From an uncultured Aequorivita sp. (lineage in GTDB: Bacteria; Bacteroidota; Bacteroidia; Flavobacteriales; Flavobacteriaceae), in assembly GCA_937125455.1 (NCBI GenBank), contig CAKZLK010000017.1:1-64000 (forward strand): DNA of 64,000 nucleotides, in the 5' to 3' direction. The notes beneath the pieces were generated by a model that was not told the DNA's origin, made no database searches, and was given only the letters and a program-made list of their open reading frames with translations. Made by a program: the position numbers and the translations under genes. Below, piece after piece: positions 17,539 through 26,682 of this stretch (the first letter of the stretch is position 1; every line of letters starts with the position of its first letter).

Positions 17539-18642
17539 TTAATTTGGATCCTGAAAATTGGGATTGTTTATGAAGGATGGATCGGAGAGTGAGAGTAGAA
17601 ACGCTTTAAGATCTGCTTTATCTGGTTCTGTCAAATGCACACCACCTGTTGAAATGGCTTTCATTAAGGGGTCAATGGTGGGGGAATATACTAATCCCTC
17701 ACTGTAATGGTTTATTACTTCATCAAGGGTGGCGAAACGCCCATCGTGCATGTATGGAGCGGTAAAAGCCAGATTTCGTAAAGAAGGTGATTTAAACTTG
17801 CCATCGTCATTTGGGTCTCCTGTTACATTGCCTAAGCCCTTGTCAGTTATGATGGCGTCGAGACCGTTATTGTGGAAAATATTATCAGTCCACAATGGGC
17901 TGAATTCATTACCGTGACAATGAAAGCAATCGCCACGGGTTTCATCCATAAAAATTGCAAAACCATTTATTTCCTGTGGAGTTAATGAATTTTCGCCCTC
18001 TAAATATCTATCAAAAGGGGAGTTGGCAGAAATAAGGGTGCGCTCAAATTGTGCGATGGCTTTTGCTGTTAACTCTTTAGATATAGTAGCTGTTCCAAAA
18101 GCTTTGTTGAAAAGTTCTGGATATTGTGCATCGCCCTGTAAACTCGCAACTGCATTTTCCCAAGTATTATGCATTTCAATGGGGTTGGTAACGGGCTCAA
18201 ATGCTTGATGCTCTATGCTATTGGCACGACCATCCCAAAAAAATTTATTACCGGTATTCCAAGCCAAATTATATAGTGGCATGGAATTTCGGGTTCCTTC
18301 AATCCCGTCAATTCCTATACTGAATCGAGTATCGTCAGTAAAGGAATTGCTGGGGCTATGGCATGAAGCACAGGCTTGTGTTCCATCACCAGAAAGAATT
18401 GGGTCGTAAAATAATTTTCTTCCAAGTGCTATTCCTTCCTCAGTTTGTGGGTTATCTGAAGGAACGAAAGGCGTTGGAAGTAATCTTTCAAAAATTGGCG
18501 GAATAGTCAAAGGTTTGGGAGTAGGTACGTAGTTCTCAACGGGTTCAACTGGAGCCGGGTCATTTGAAGAACAGGCAATCAGAAGAGTACAGGCTATCAC
18601 CCCAAAAAAGAATAGAAATATTTTCTTTGACCGTTTTTTCAT
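17539..18642 (-). CDS. Di-haem cytochrome c peroxidase / MbnH-like (MauG family) lipoprotein
   Basis: The 367-residue exported lipoprotein has a lipobox ending in IAC. Two CxxCH haem sites are CASCH (Cys91-His95) and CFHCH (Cys239-His243). Family motifs are GRKLFYDPILSGDGT, FFWDGRA and PYMHDGRFATLDEVI. Members reduce peroxide or use it to oxidise protein side chains (MauG, MbnH). The gene directly upstream encodes an MbnP-like protein, the known partner type of MbnH, so a protein-modifying role on the neighbour is a reasonable inference. Periplasmic or outer-membrane location is expected. Confidence 0.9.
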   Translation of the reverse strand: MKKRSKKIFLFFFGVIACTLLIACSSNDPAPVEPVENYVPTPKPLTIPPIFERLLPTPFVPSDNPQTEEGIALGRKLFYDPILSGDGTQACASCHSPSNSFTDDTRFSIGIDGIEGTRNSMPLYNLAWNTGNKFFWDGRANSIEHQAFEPVTNPIEMHNTWENAVASLQGDAQYPELFNKAFGTATISKELTAKAIAQFERTLISANSPFDRYLEGENSLTPQEINGFAIFMDETRGDCFHCHGNEFSPLWTDNIFHNNGLDAIITDKGLGNVTGDPNDDGKFKSPSLRNLAFTAPYMHDGRFATLDEVINHYSEGLVYSPTIDPLMKAISTGGVHLTEPDKADLKAFLLSLSDPSFINNPNFQDPN

Positions 18643-18649
18643 TTTCTAC

Positions 18650-19561
18650 TTATTCGGTTATGTCTCCAAGACTGAAAACGGATGGACCATTTTCATTCAT
18701 ATGTTTTTGAGCCTCATAATTCATCATCAAGTTTGTATTGAATACATTCAGGTCCCAAGTATATGGGTTTTTATACCATTCGGCGATGTTCATTTTTATT
18801 TCAATAGTTGCATCCGCATTGATTGAAAAATTTTGATTTAAATTAAAAACCAAGAAGTTTTGTTCAAAAACTCCATCGCTTACTCGGGCTGTTCCGTTGT
18901 GATAAGCATAAGGTTGTGCAGTGCCAGTATTATCTAAATAGGTTCCTTCCATCTGCATAAAGTGATAGCCGCCACCAAGCATTTCTGGCCAGTTCCAATT
19001 AACTGTATTAAGATCTGAGTAGGCTCCACTAACATTGTCGGTTTCATTAAAGCCATATACAAACGAAATGCCGGTGTAATCTCCAGTAGTCGCCATTATT
19101 GCAGGTGTAAGGGTTAGAGAAGCTGGATCTGTCAAATCAATTAAATTGTATTCTTCAAAATCTACTGTTGAACCGTCTGCTTTGTGAAGTGATATTCTGG
19201 ATATCAAATAACGGAGTTTTGAAATTTTTAATGAATTACCAAAAGCGTTGGTGTAAGTTGTGGTATTGAAATCCGTATTCATTACAGACTGGCCATCCCA
19301 GTTTTGGGTAAAACTAAAGGTTACCATTTTATTATAAATACAAGAACCATCATCAGTATTTGCATCTGGATTGTAATTTGAAGATGTTGGGTCTGTACAG
19401 CCTAAAATTTCATACTCACAGGTTCCATCATCTTCAGTAGCTGCTGGGTTGTAGTTTAAAGAAGAAGGGTCAGTACATCCAAGTACTGTTGGTTGTGGAT
19501 CATCATTGCTGCACGCAATTGCAAAAATTGCCATAACAAAAATAAGAGCTACTTTTTTCAT
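18650..19561 (-). CDS. MbnP-like lipoprotein with two calcium-binding-like N-terminal repeats
   Basis: The 303-residue lipoprotein has its lipobox Cys at about 17 (FAIACSNDD). Two tandem repeats (GCTDPSSLNYNPAATEDDGTC and GCTDPTSSNYNPDANTDDG) are Asp/Asn-rich. The MbnP domain follows from about residue 78: FSFTQNWDGQ, LRYLISRISLHKADG and the Trp-rich NWNWPEMLGGGYHFMQMEG. In characterised MbnP a Trp is oxidised to kynurenine by MbnH and the site binds copper. Here an MbnH-like gene lies 7 bases downstream. Copper handling is inference. Confidence 0.82.
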   Translation of the reverse strand: MKKVALIFVMAIFAIACSNDDPQPTVLGCTDPSSLNYNPAATEDDGTCEYEILGCTDPTSSNYNPDANTDDGSCIYNKMVTFSFTQNWDGQSVMNTDFNTTTYTNAFGNSLKISKLRYLISRISLHKADGSTVDFEEYNLIDLTDPASLTLTPAIMATTGDYTGISFVYGFNETDNVSGAYSDLNTVNWNWPEMLGGGYHFMQMEGTYLDNTGTAQPYAYHNGTARVSDGVFEQNFLVFNLNQNFSINADATIEIKMNIAEWYKNPYTWDLNVFNTNLMMNYEAQKHMNENGPSVFSLGDITE

Positions 19562-19594
19562 AGGTTAAATAATGGGGGGTTAAATAATTTGAAT

Positions 19595-20944
19595 TTATTT
19601 GAGTTTAACAATTAAAAAATCTTTAGATCCTTTGTTTGAAGGAATATCAAAATCACTGCTTTCACTGTTTCCGACAGATACTATTTTGTTATCTGAAGTT
19701 TCAATTGCTTCGGAAGTGAAATCGAGTCCAGAGCCACCAATAGTTTTCTGGAATTTTAAATTTCCGTTTTGGTCTATAACAAAAATCCAAGCATCATTAT
19801 AACCATTATTGCTTATCAAATCTCCGTCATTACTGCGGCTGTGGCCTGAAAGGATATAATCTCCGTTATTGCGCTGAACAATACTATGAGCAGTGTCAAA
19901 TTGAGACCCTCCGAATGATTTTTGCCATATTTTGGTGCCGTTGTCATCAAATTTAACTACCCATGCATCAGCGTTACCTCTTGGGGAGGTTACATCCTGA
20001 TCAATACTTCGGGAGTCACCTACCATTATGTAATTCCCATCATTTGTTTTGAGGGAGGCGTAAGAGTTGTCTATTTCTTCCCCCCCAAAGGATTTGGTCC
20101 ATACCAAATCTCCAGCTGAGCTAATCCTAACAGCCCAATAATCATAACTTCCTTTTGGATCTGTTTTATCAAAATCATTGCTTTCTGAAGTGCCTGTCAT
20201 CAAAAATCCTCCATCAGCTGTTTCCCAAGCGTCGTAACTTCTGTCGTTGTTGGTGCCCCCAAAATAGCGTCTCCATTCTTTTGTTCCATTGGCGTCTAAT
20301 TTTATACCCCAATATTCTCCAACGCCGTGTTGTACCCCTTTTTGAAGGTCGTTACCGCCACCGCCACTTGCGGAAACATCGAAAAACCCAGTTATGAAAA
20401 ACCCGCCGTCTGATGTTTGGAATGCTTTATATGCTTGGTCGCTACCAGCATAACCAAAGTTTTTATCCCATATTATATTTCCGGAGGAATCTACTTTTAC
20501 AATCCAGTAATCCTGAAAACCCTCATTACCGGAAACATCTCCATCATTACTTGTCGTATATCCACTCAGCAAATATCCTCCATCTGTTGTTTTTGTAATA
20601 CGAGAAGCACTTTCATCATTACTTCCACCATATGTTTTACTCCAAATTATTTCACCTGTTTTACTAATTTTCAATAACCAGTAATCGCTGTCGTTCCCTG
20701 TTCTGTCAGTTATGTCACCATCGGAACTTCGGGTGGTTCCAAAAACAATGTATGAACCATCATTTGCTTCTACTACTGAAATAGCTTCATCAATATCACT
20801 TCCGCCATAGGTTTTTACCAATTCTATTTCGCCATTGATTTCGGGATTATCTCCTCCATCATCCTTTCCACAGGAAATAAGCATTAAAAAGATTGACAGT
20901 AAAATTGCAAGCGCTTTAAATTTGGGATATTTAATAAATAGCAT
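19595..20944 (-). CDS. Lipoprotein with seven beta-propeller-like repeats
   Basis: The 449-residue protein has a lipoprotein signal (LLSIFLMLISC). Nearly the whole mature part is seven repeats of about 57 residues with the pattern K(T/S)(Y/F)GG...D.A......DGGY...G.S.S.DGD......D.W..K.D..G...W. Seven such units suggest a seven-bladed propeller (inference). I know of no assigned function. It lies between the LVIVD protein and the MbnP-like lipoprotein, all co-directional with 20-35 base gaps, so the four genes probably form one operon of secreted proteins. Confidence 0.8.
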   Translation of the reverse strand: MLFIKYPKFKALAILLSIFLMLISCGKDDGGDNPEINGEIELVKTYGGSDIDEAISVVEANDGSYIVFGTTRSSDGDITDRTGNDSDYWLLKISKTGEIIWSKTYGGSNDESASRITKTTDGGYLLSGYTTSNDGDVSGNEGFQDYWIVKVDSSGNIIWDKNFGYAGSDQAYKAFQTSDGGFFITGFFDVSASGGGGNDLQKGVQHGVGEYWGIKLDANGTKEWRRYFGGTNNDRSYDAWETADGGFLMTGTSESNDFDKTDPKGSYDYWAVRISSAGDLVWTKSFGGEEIDNSYASLKTNDGNYIMVGDSRSIDQDVTSPRGNADAWVVKFDDNGTKIWQKSFGGSQFDTAHSIVQRNNGDYILSGHSRSNDGDLISNNGYNDAWIFVIDQNGNLKFQKTIGGSGLDFTSEAIETSDNKIVSVGNSESSDFDIPSNKGSKDFLIVKLK

Positions 20945-20963
20945 GAGGATATGTGGTTTAATA

Positions 20964-22376
20964 TTATTTGATTAGCAATCGTTTTGTGGTGGTAGAATTG
21001 ATCTTCATTAAATACATTGCAGATTGGAGTTTTGAAATGTCGATGTTTTCTGAAAGACTTTCTGCAAATTTCTGATCCATTACTTTTTGGCCAAGAATAT
21101 TGAATATTTCTACGTGCGTAATAGTTTCTGTTTTTGAAGTGATTGTTACCATATCTTTTGCAGGATTTGGAGCAACGGCAAAACTCAAACTAGAATTATC
21201 ATTAATACTTAATAAAGCATCTCTAACAATAAATAAACCTCTATCTATATCACTAATAATAATGTTTCTACTTGGAAAATATGGATAAACACTCCAGGCA
21301 CCATCAAAGTTTGCTGAGTTACTACCTGGGTAGGTATCAAAATATTTGGTTTCTTCCATATTTTGATTTTCGATATCGCTGATGTCAATTATTCTTAAAC
21401 CTGCACGGTAGCTGGAAAGATAAAATTCATTTCCTAAAACATAACCGTTGTGATCTATCGCTTCAACATCATTAGATTCATATTCAAAATGCACCACGGG
21501 GTTATCTAGATCGCTTACATCAAAAATGATCGTTCTTGTATTAAACCCAAAATTGGATTCATCCAACTCATCACCAATTACAAAGTATCTTTTATCCTCG
21601 GTTAACCAACCTTGGTGGGTATATTCCACACTGCCATAAAATCCATTTGAAATACCAACTGGGTTGGCTTTATCGGTTACATCAACAATTGAAATTCTAT
21701 CTTCATTGCTTCCGAAAAATATTTCACGTCCAGTATAATCTGGGTCAGGGCCATCATAAACCACTACCTGCGCATCATGACAGTAATTGTCTCCGCTAAA
21801 ACCACCGGCAGATACAGGGGTCAAGGGGTCCTGGATATTCACAAAATGGGGTCCTCCACCGAAAGTGCTGGTACCTACTGCATAGGCAAAGCCTGTTTCT
21901 TCATTGATAACTATATTATGGCAATTTCCAAAACCGCCGTAGTGGGCATCTTCAGTAAAGGTTTCTGGGGCATTGGCCACATTACGTAAACGCGTTAAGT
22001 CGAAAACCTGCATGCCGTGGCCGCTAGCTTCACTAACTACAAATGCGTAATTGTTGTAAACTTTTATATCTCTCCAGATACTTGAATTAGTATGCGTTGG
22101 AAGTTTACCAAGATAAATTGGGTTTATGGGGTCTGAAATATCAATAAATGCAGTTCCATTGTTCAAACCCATAATTGCATATTCCTTTCCGTCTTGTGGA
22201 TCGGTCCAGCCCCAAGAATCGTTCCCGGCACTAGCGTTCATAGTGTTTAGGCTTATACGGGATAAAAGATCCATGCCATTGCAAGGATATTGACCCGCCA
22301 TGCCATTTACACAAGGAGTTTGAGCTATTGAAAATGTACTTAATAATAGAATTAAAAATTGTAATGGTAATTTCAT
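20964..22376 (-). CDS. Choice-of-anchor B family (LVIVD-repeat) protein with T9SS type A sorting domain
   Basis: The 470-residue protein has a signal peptide ending SIAQ. Propeller-type LVIVD-like repeats are seen in GTAFIDISDPINPIYLG, HFVNIQDPLTPV, DRISIVDVTDKANPVG and TIIFDVSDLDNPVVHFEY. The last 75 residues or so (FAVAPNPAKDMVTITS, VEIFNILGQKVMD, MYLMKINSTTTKRLLIK) are a type A T9SS sorting domain that directs it to the cell surface. It is first in the cluster with the MbnP/MbnH-like pair. Substrate and role are unknown. Confidence 0.87.
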   Translation of the reverse strand: MKLPLQFLILLLSTFSIAQTPCVNGMAGQYPCNGMDLLSRISLNTMNASAGNDSWGWTDPQDGKEYAIMGLNNGTAFIDISDPINPIYLGKLPTHTNSSIWRDIKVYNNYAFVVSEASGHGMQVFDLTRLRNVANAPETFTEDAHYGGFGNCHNIVINEETGFAYAVGTSTFGGGPHFVNIQDPLTPVSAGGFSGDNYCHDAQVVVYDGPDPDYTGREIFFGSNEDRISIVDVTDKANPVGISNGFYGSVEYTHQGWLTEDKRYFVIGDELDESNFGFNTRTIIFDVSDLDNPVVHFEYESNDVEAIDHNGYVLGNEFYLSSYRAGLRIIDISDIENQNMEETKYFDTYPGSNSANFDGAWSVYPYFPSRNIIISDIDRGLFIVRDALLSINDNSSLSFAVAPNPAKDMVTITSKTETITHVEIFNILGQKVMDQKFAESLSENIDISKLQSAMYLMKINSTTTKRLLIK

Positions 22377-22544
22377 AGATGAGGTTTAAGTTAGAAGCTG
22401 GCTAAAATAACGATATAATAATAATTCTTAAAACGCAGAAAGTTAAATGTTTAGTATAATGTAGAATTTTCAAGCGTTTTTATACTTTTATTATCATTAA
22501 TAACTATTATTACTTAAGGCTTCACTTTTTTGATTTTGAAGCTG

Positions 22545-22552
22545 TATTTTTG
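22545..22552 (+). promoter_or_regulatory. TAnnTTTG -7 element upstream of thiL
   Basis: TATTTTTG, 26 bases before the thiL ATG. No convincing -33 box. No thiamine riboswitch is seen in the 200-base spacer between this gene and the divergent LVIVD gene. Confidence 0.45.
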
Positions 22553-22578
22553 CCATTGAATATTGATAAACTCGACAA

Positions 22579-23634
22579 ATGTTTGAAAACAAAGACGATT
22601 CCAAAACAAGTATAGCTGATTTAGGCGAGTTTGGACTCATTGATCACCTCACGAAAAACTTCAAAATAAAACAAAAGTCAACCATTAAAGGTATAGGAGA
22701 CGATGCTGCGGTAATTTCCTGTAATGCTGAAAAGGAGTTCGTGGTATCAACAGATTTACTTTTGGAAGGAGTTCATTTCGATTTAAGCTATATGCCTTTA
22801 AAACATCTTGGTTATAAAGCCGTAGTAGTAAATCTGTCCGATATTTATGCTATGAATGCTGAACCAACACAGATAACTGTTTCAATAGCCGTTTCAAACA
22901 GATTTCCTATTGAAGCTTTGGAAGAACTTTATGCCGGAATTACTGCTGCAGCGAAAATTTATAATGTAGACGTTGTTGGTGGAGATACCACTTCTTCAAC
23001 AACAGGTTTATTGATAAGTATTACTGCTTTAGGAACTGTAAATAAGGGCGAAGCAATTTATAGAAACGGTGCGAAGGAAAATGATTTGTTGGTTGTAACC
23101 GGTGATCTCGGCGCAGCTTATATGGGCCTTCAAATTTTGGAACGCGAAAAGGAAGTTTTTAAAGTTAATCCAAATTCGCAGCCCGATCTAGAACCTTATT
23201 CCTATTTGGTGGAACGACAATTGAAACCTGAAGCACGTAAGGATGTTTCAAATTTGTTGAAGGAGTTGGATGTAATGCCTACAGCAATGATTGATATAAG
23301 TGACGGTTTGTCCTCGGAAATATTACATATATGTAAAGAATCAAAAGTAGGGTGTAATTTATATGAAGATAAAATCCCATTGGATCCACAGGTTATTTCA
23401 ACTTGTGAAGAATTTAATCTTGAAAGCACTACAATAGCTCTAAGCGGTGGTGAAGATTATGAATTGCTCTTCACAATAAAAACAGACGATTATCCAAAAA
23501 TAAAGGCTAATCCGCATTTGTCCGTAATTGGGCATATAACAAATGAGAAGGAAGGAGTTCATTTAATAAGCCGTACAGGCACAAAAATACCTTTGATTGC
23601 AAGAGGCTGGAACGCCCTGAAAAAGAATGAATAA
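22579..23634 (+). CDS. thiL: Thiamine-monophosphate kinase ThiL
   Basis: The 351-residue protein has the ThiL/PurM-fold motifs GIGDDAAVI, STDLLLEGVHFDL, VVNLSDIYAMNAEP, VVGGDTTSS, TAMIDISDGLSSEI and LSGGEDYELLFT. It phosphorylates thiamine monophosphate to the diphosphate cofactor. It is monocistronic, between the secreted-protein cluster and a small zinc-ribbon gene. The thi biosynthesis genes are not in this window. Confidence 0.96.
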   Translation: MFENKDDSKTSIADLGEFGLIDHLTKNFKIKQKSTIKGIGDDAAVISCNAEKEFVVSTDLLLEGVHFDLSYMPLKHLGYKAVVVNLSDIYAMNAEPTQITVSIAVSNRFPIEALEELYAGITAAAKIYNVDVVGGDTTSSTTGLLISITALGTVNKGEAIYRNGAKENDLLVVTGDLGAAYMGLQILEREKEVFKVNPNSQPDLEPYSYLVERQLKPEARKDVSNLLKELDVMPTAMIDISDGLSSEILHICKESKVGCNLYEDKIPLDPQVISTCEEFNLESTTIALSGGEDYELLFTIKTDDYPKIKANPHLSVIGHITNEKEGVHLISRTGTKIPLIARGWNALKKNE

Positions 23635-23707
23635 GATTTAAGAAAGGCACAAAAAACCTTATTCCCTATTTGAAAGGAAATATACTATTGGAGAATTATG
23701 TAAATTT

Positions 23708-23953
23708 CTAATGGATTGAAAGTCTTTTCTTTTTTCTAAAAAAAGAATATAAACATTCATTTACTTCACGTTGTTTATATGTAAGTGCTTCAAATTTACC
23801 AGAATAGCTGTTTGAAACTTCTTTGCCGCAACAAGCGCATCTGTATTCGCTTATATGGTCGGTAATTTTGCGGGTAATAATGTAATCGTGACCAAATGCA
23901 GTGCATACAAGGCTCAAAATAGGAGGTCGGCTTTGGGGCGTAACTTTTTCCAT
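23708..23953 (-). CDS. Small putative zinc-ribbon protein
   Basis: The protein is 81 residues from ATG at 23953; a longer TTG start is less likely. Two Cys/His groups, LVCTAFGHDY and YRCACCGKEV, look like a one-metal ribbon, and the C-terminus is basic (FFRKKKR). I do not recognise a named family, though the Cys...FGH...CxxCG spacing recalls small phage DUF1660-type proteins. It is isolated between thiL and a hydrolase. Function unknown. Confidence 0.65.
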   Translation of the reverse strand: MEKVTPQSRPPILSLVCTAFGHDYIITRKITDHISEYRCACCGKEVSNSYSGKFEALTYKQREVNECLYSFFRKKKRLSIH

Positions 23954-24016
23954 ATTTGTCAAATTAATTGGGGTTAATACATCAATATTAACCTTTTTTT
24001 AGATAAAGTGCAAGTT

Positions 24017-24787
24017 TTATCCGATAAAACGTAGGTATTTCACAATGAAATCGTGATTTTCTATCATGCTCATGTGGCCGCCTTCAATAATTTTTACTGA
24101 AACACCACAAAACTCGCCCAGTTTTTTTGCATCTGAAATTGGCAAAATAGGATCTTCCTTCGCTATAATCATATATTTACCCTTATTGAAATCTTTCAAA
24201 ACTTTTGTTCGATCCTTTCTTTCCCGCATCCCTTTTATTGCAGCTTTTATACCTTCAGTAGGAAATGAATGGGCTTCCATTATTAAAGACTTAATTTCCG
24301 AAGTAAATTTTTCAAATGAAGATTCCGCAAAGAGGTTTCTGATTGCCATACTGATATATGCCTGCGGATTTTGATCAATAATTTTTAATGCGCGGTCACG
24401 ATTTTCTTTTCTGTCGTCAGAATCTGCTGCGGGTGTTGAGTTCAAAAGAATGATTTTTTCAACTTTTTCAGGGAATAGTTCAGCGAAAGCCAACGCGACA
24501 TATCCTCCCATGGAATGACCCACAAACGCGGCCGATGAAATTTGCAAATGTTGAAGTGTTCTATCTACAACTTCAGCCATCAATTCCATAGTGTGTATTT
24601 CTGAAATCACACCACTTTTTCCGTGCCCAGGAAAATCAATTGTAATAATCAAATTATTCTTGGCTAAATGGGGAATAAGCGACTCCCACATATTGGAACT
24701 CTCCAAAAATCCATGAAGTAGCACAATTGCAGAGCCTTTTCCGACAGTTTTATAATAGATAGGAATGTTTTTGTAGTTATAAATCAT
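24017..24787 (-). CDS. Alpha/beta hydrolase
   Basis: The protein is 256 residues from MIYNYKNIPIYYK; the longer frame needs a TTG. Catalytic features are the oxyanion HGFLESSNMW, nucleophile elbow GHSMGGYVAL, an acid in KEDPILPISD and the histidine in EGGHMSMIENH. It is probably a cytoplasmic esterase or C-C hydrolase; the substrate is not predictable. It lies downstream of the DUF3784 membrane protein gene in the same direction. Confidence 0.88.
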   Translation of the reverse strand: MIYNYKNIPIYYKTVGKGSAIVLLHGFLESSNMWESLIPHLAKNNLIITIDFPGHGKSGVISEIHTMELMAEVVDRTLQHLQISSAAFVGHSMGGYVALAFAELFPEKVEKIILLNSTPAADSDDRKENRDRALKIIDQNPQAYISMAIRNLFAESSFEKFTSEIKSLIMEAHSFPTEGIKAAIKGMRERKDRTKVLKDFNKGKYMIIAKEDPILPISDAKKLGEFCGVSVKIIEGGHMSMIENHDFIVKYLRFIG

Positions 24788-24836
24788 AGCAATGATAGCT
24801 ACCAAAGGCCCTTTAAAGCTTTATGGTCTGTTTAAT

Positions 24837-25151
24837 TTATTTTTTATACGCTTGGGAATTCGATTTAACTATAAGGTAAATAACACTTCCAATTACAATT
24901 GGAAGAAACAAATAGTTAGCTATTCTGGGATCTTCTATAAATGAATGGGTAAAACCCAGTAAAATCATTAATACTCCTATAAAAGCTAGCACATTTCTTA
25001 ACAAAGTAGCTACTTTTTCAATGTTTACCTTTTCTTTTTCGGCTTTACCCATAGTATTGTAACCGGCAATAAGAAAGTAAAGTTTAAAATACTTTATTGC
25101 AATACCAAGGAGAATTAGAAAAATTCCAACAAAAATATATGAAGTTTCCAT
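24837..25151 (-). CDS. Small membrane protein, DUF3784-like
   Basis: The 104-residue protein has three hydrophobic segments (about 5-25, 50-66 and 75-94). The conserved-looking LIAGYNTMGKAEKEKVNIEK between the first two matches the DUF3784 pattern. Function unknown. It is separated from pepP by a likely terminator and leads into the hydrolase gene. Confidence 0.75.
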   Translation of the reverse strand: METSYIFVGIFLILLGIAIKYFKLYFLIAGYNTMGKAEKEKVNIEKVATLLRNVLAFIGVLMILLGFTHSFIEDPRIANYLFLPIVIGSVIYLIVKSNSQAYKK

Positions 25152-25167
25152 GGATGCTGTTTTTAAA

Positions 25168-25202
25168 AAAAGACCTAAAAAAAAATCTCTTTAAGTCTTT
25201 TT
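25168..25202 (-). terminator. Probable terminator downstream of pepP
   Basis: An AAAAAGAC...GTCTTTTT inverted repeat with an A/T-rich loop lies between the pepP stop and the DUF3784 gene. The stem is short (8 bp) with only two G-C pairs, so confidence is moderate. Confidence 0.45.
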
Positions 25203-25224
25203 CTATACTGTTTTAAGCTGTGAG

Positions 25225-26517
25225 CTACTTATTCATTATATCTTCAATCTCTTCAGCATCAATAGGAATATTGCGCATCAAGTTAAATGGCTCGCCTTTT
25301 TTCTGAATAACAACATCGTCCTCCAGACGGATTCCGAAGCCTTCTTGTGGAATATAAATCCCCGGTTCTACAGTGAAAACCATGTTTTCGGTCATCTTTT
25401 CCCAAAGAACTCCATAATCGTGCGTATCGAGGCCCATATGGTGGCTGGTGCCGTGCATAAAGTATTTTTTATATGCGGGCCAGTTGGGGTCTTCGTTTTT
25501 TACATCGGCTTTGTCCAAAAGTTTTAGGTCCAAAAGCTCTTTGGTCATGAGCTTACCTACTTCTTCGTGATATTCTTTCCAGTAAGTTCCTGGTACTAGC
25601 ATTTTGGTTGCGTCGTCTTTCACACGTTTTACGGCATCATAAACTTCGCGCTGACGCTTTGTATATTTTCCGCTTACGGGGATAGTTCGGGTCATATCGC
25701 TGGAATAGTTGGCATATTCAGCACCTACATCCAAAAGAATCAAATCGCCTTTTTTACATTGCTGATTGTTTTCAATGTAATGAAGCACATTTGCATTATT
25801 TCCACTGGCAATAATAGGAGTATAGGAAAAACCACGAGAACGGTTTCGTAAGAATTCGTGCATAAATTCGGCTTCAATCTCGTATTCCCAAACGCCAGGC
25901 TTCACAAAATTTAAAATTCTTCTGAACCCTTTTTCGGTGATGTTGCAAGCTTGCTGAATTAAGTCAAGCTCAATTTTATCTTTTACAGAACGCAAGTGTT
26001 GCAAAATAGGATTACTGCGTTCCCAGTTATGCGCAGGAAATTTGTCCTTTGTTTTTTTTATGAAACGATCTTCCCGTGTTTCTGTTTCCACACTTTGGCG
26101 ATAATGTTCGTTTGTGTTGAAATAAATACGTTCGGCTTGGGTCATTATTTCATAGAAAATCTTGTCGAATTCCTTCAACCAGTAAACAGATTTTATGCCG
26201 CTTACCTCAAAGCCTTTTTCTTTAGTGAGTTTTTCACCTTCCCAAACGGCAATATGGTCGTTTGTTTCACGTACAAAAAGCATTTCGCGATGATCTTTGT
26301 TGGGAGCGTCGGGAAAAAGCACCAAAATACTTTCTTCTTGGTCCACACCACTTAAATAAAAAATATCTCGTGCTTGCTGGAAAGGCATGGTGCTGTCTGC
26401 ACCAATTGGGTAAATATCATTACTGTTGAAAACTGCAACGCTTTTCGGCTTCATCTGAGCCATAAAATTTTTGCGGTTTTTAATGTAGAGTTTGTTGTCT
26501 ATTTGGTCGTACTTCAT
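25225..26517 (-). CDS. pepP: Xaa-Pro aminopeptidase (aminopeptidase P family, M24B)
   Basis: The 430-residue protein has an N-terminal aminopeptidase P domain (GADSTMPFQQARDIFYLSG) and a C-terminal pita-bread domain with the dinuclear metal ligands in LLDVGAEYANYSSDMTRT, HGTSHHMGLDTHD, FTVEPGIYI and IRLEDDVVI. It removes N-terminal residues ahead of proline. No signal peptide, so cytoplasmic. It is monocistronic, with its own downstream hairpin. Confidence 0.94.
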   Translation of the reverse strand: MKYDQIDNKLYIKNRKNFMAQMKPKSVAVFNSNDIYPIGADSTMPFQQARDIFYLSGVDQEESILVLFPDAPNKDHREMLFVRETNDHIAVWEGEKLTKEKGFEVSGIKSVYWLKEFDKIFYEIMTQAERIYFNTNEHYRQSVETETREDRFIKKTKDKFPAHNWERSNPILQHLRSVKDKIELDLIQQACNITEKGFRRILNFVKPGVWEYEIEAEFMHEFLRNRSRGFSYTPIIASGNNANVLHYIENNQQCKKGDLILLDVGAEYANYSSDMTRTIPVSGKYTKRQREVYDAVKRVKDDATKMLVPGTYWKEYHEEVGKLMTKELLDLKLLDKADVKNEDPNWPAYKKYFMHGTSHHMGLDTHDYGVLWEKMTENMVFTVEPGIYIPQEGFGIRLEDDVVIQKKGEPFNLMRNIPIDAEEIEDIMNK

Positions 26518-26682
26518 GATGTTCTTTTGTGAGTTTCTTCAAAATTAATTAATTCAAAATTATTCGAGAGAAGTAAAGGGTTAAAACTGTATTAATTGTA
26601 TTTGAACTTTCAAGACTCTAAATCCGTTTGACTTCCTTCTTTTTAAAATGAATAAAAACCTTCCCAGTACTATACAATGTTG

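Noticed and set aside
18650-19561. Methanobactin-type operon
   Set aside because: MbnP/MbnH-like genes are present but no precursor peptide, MbnB or MbnC gene is seen in the window.
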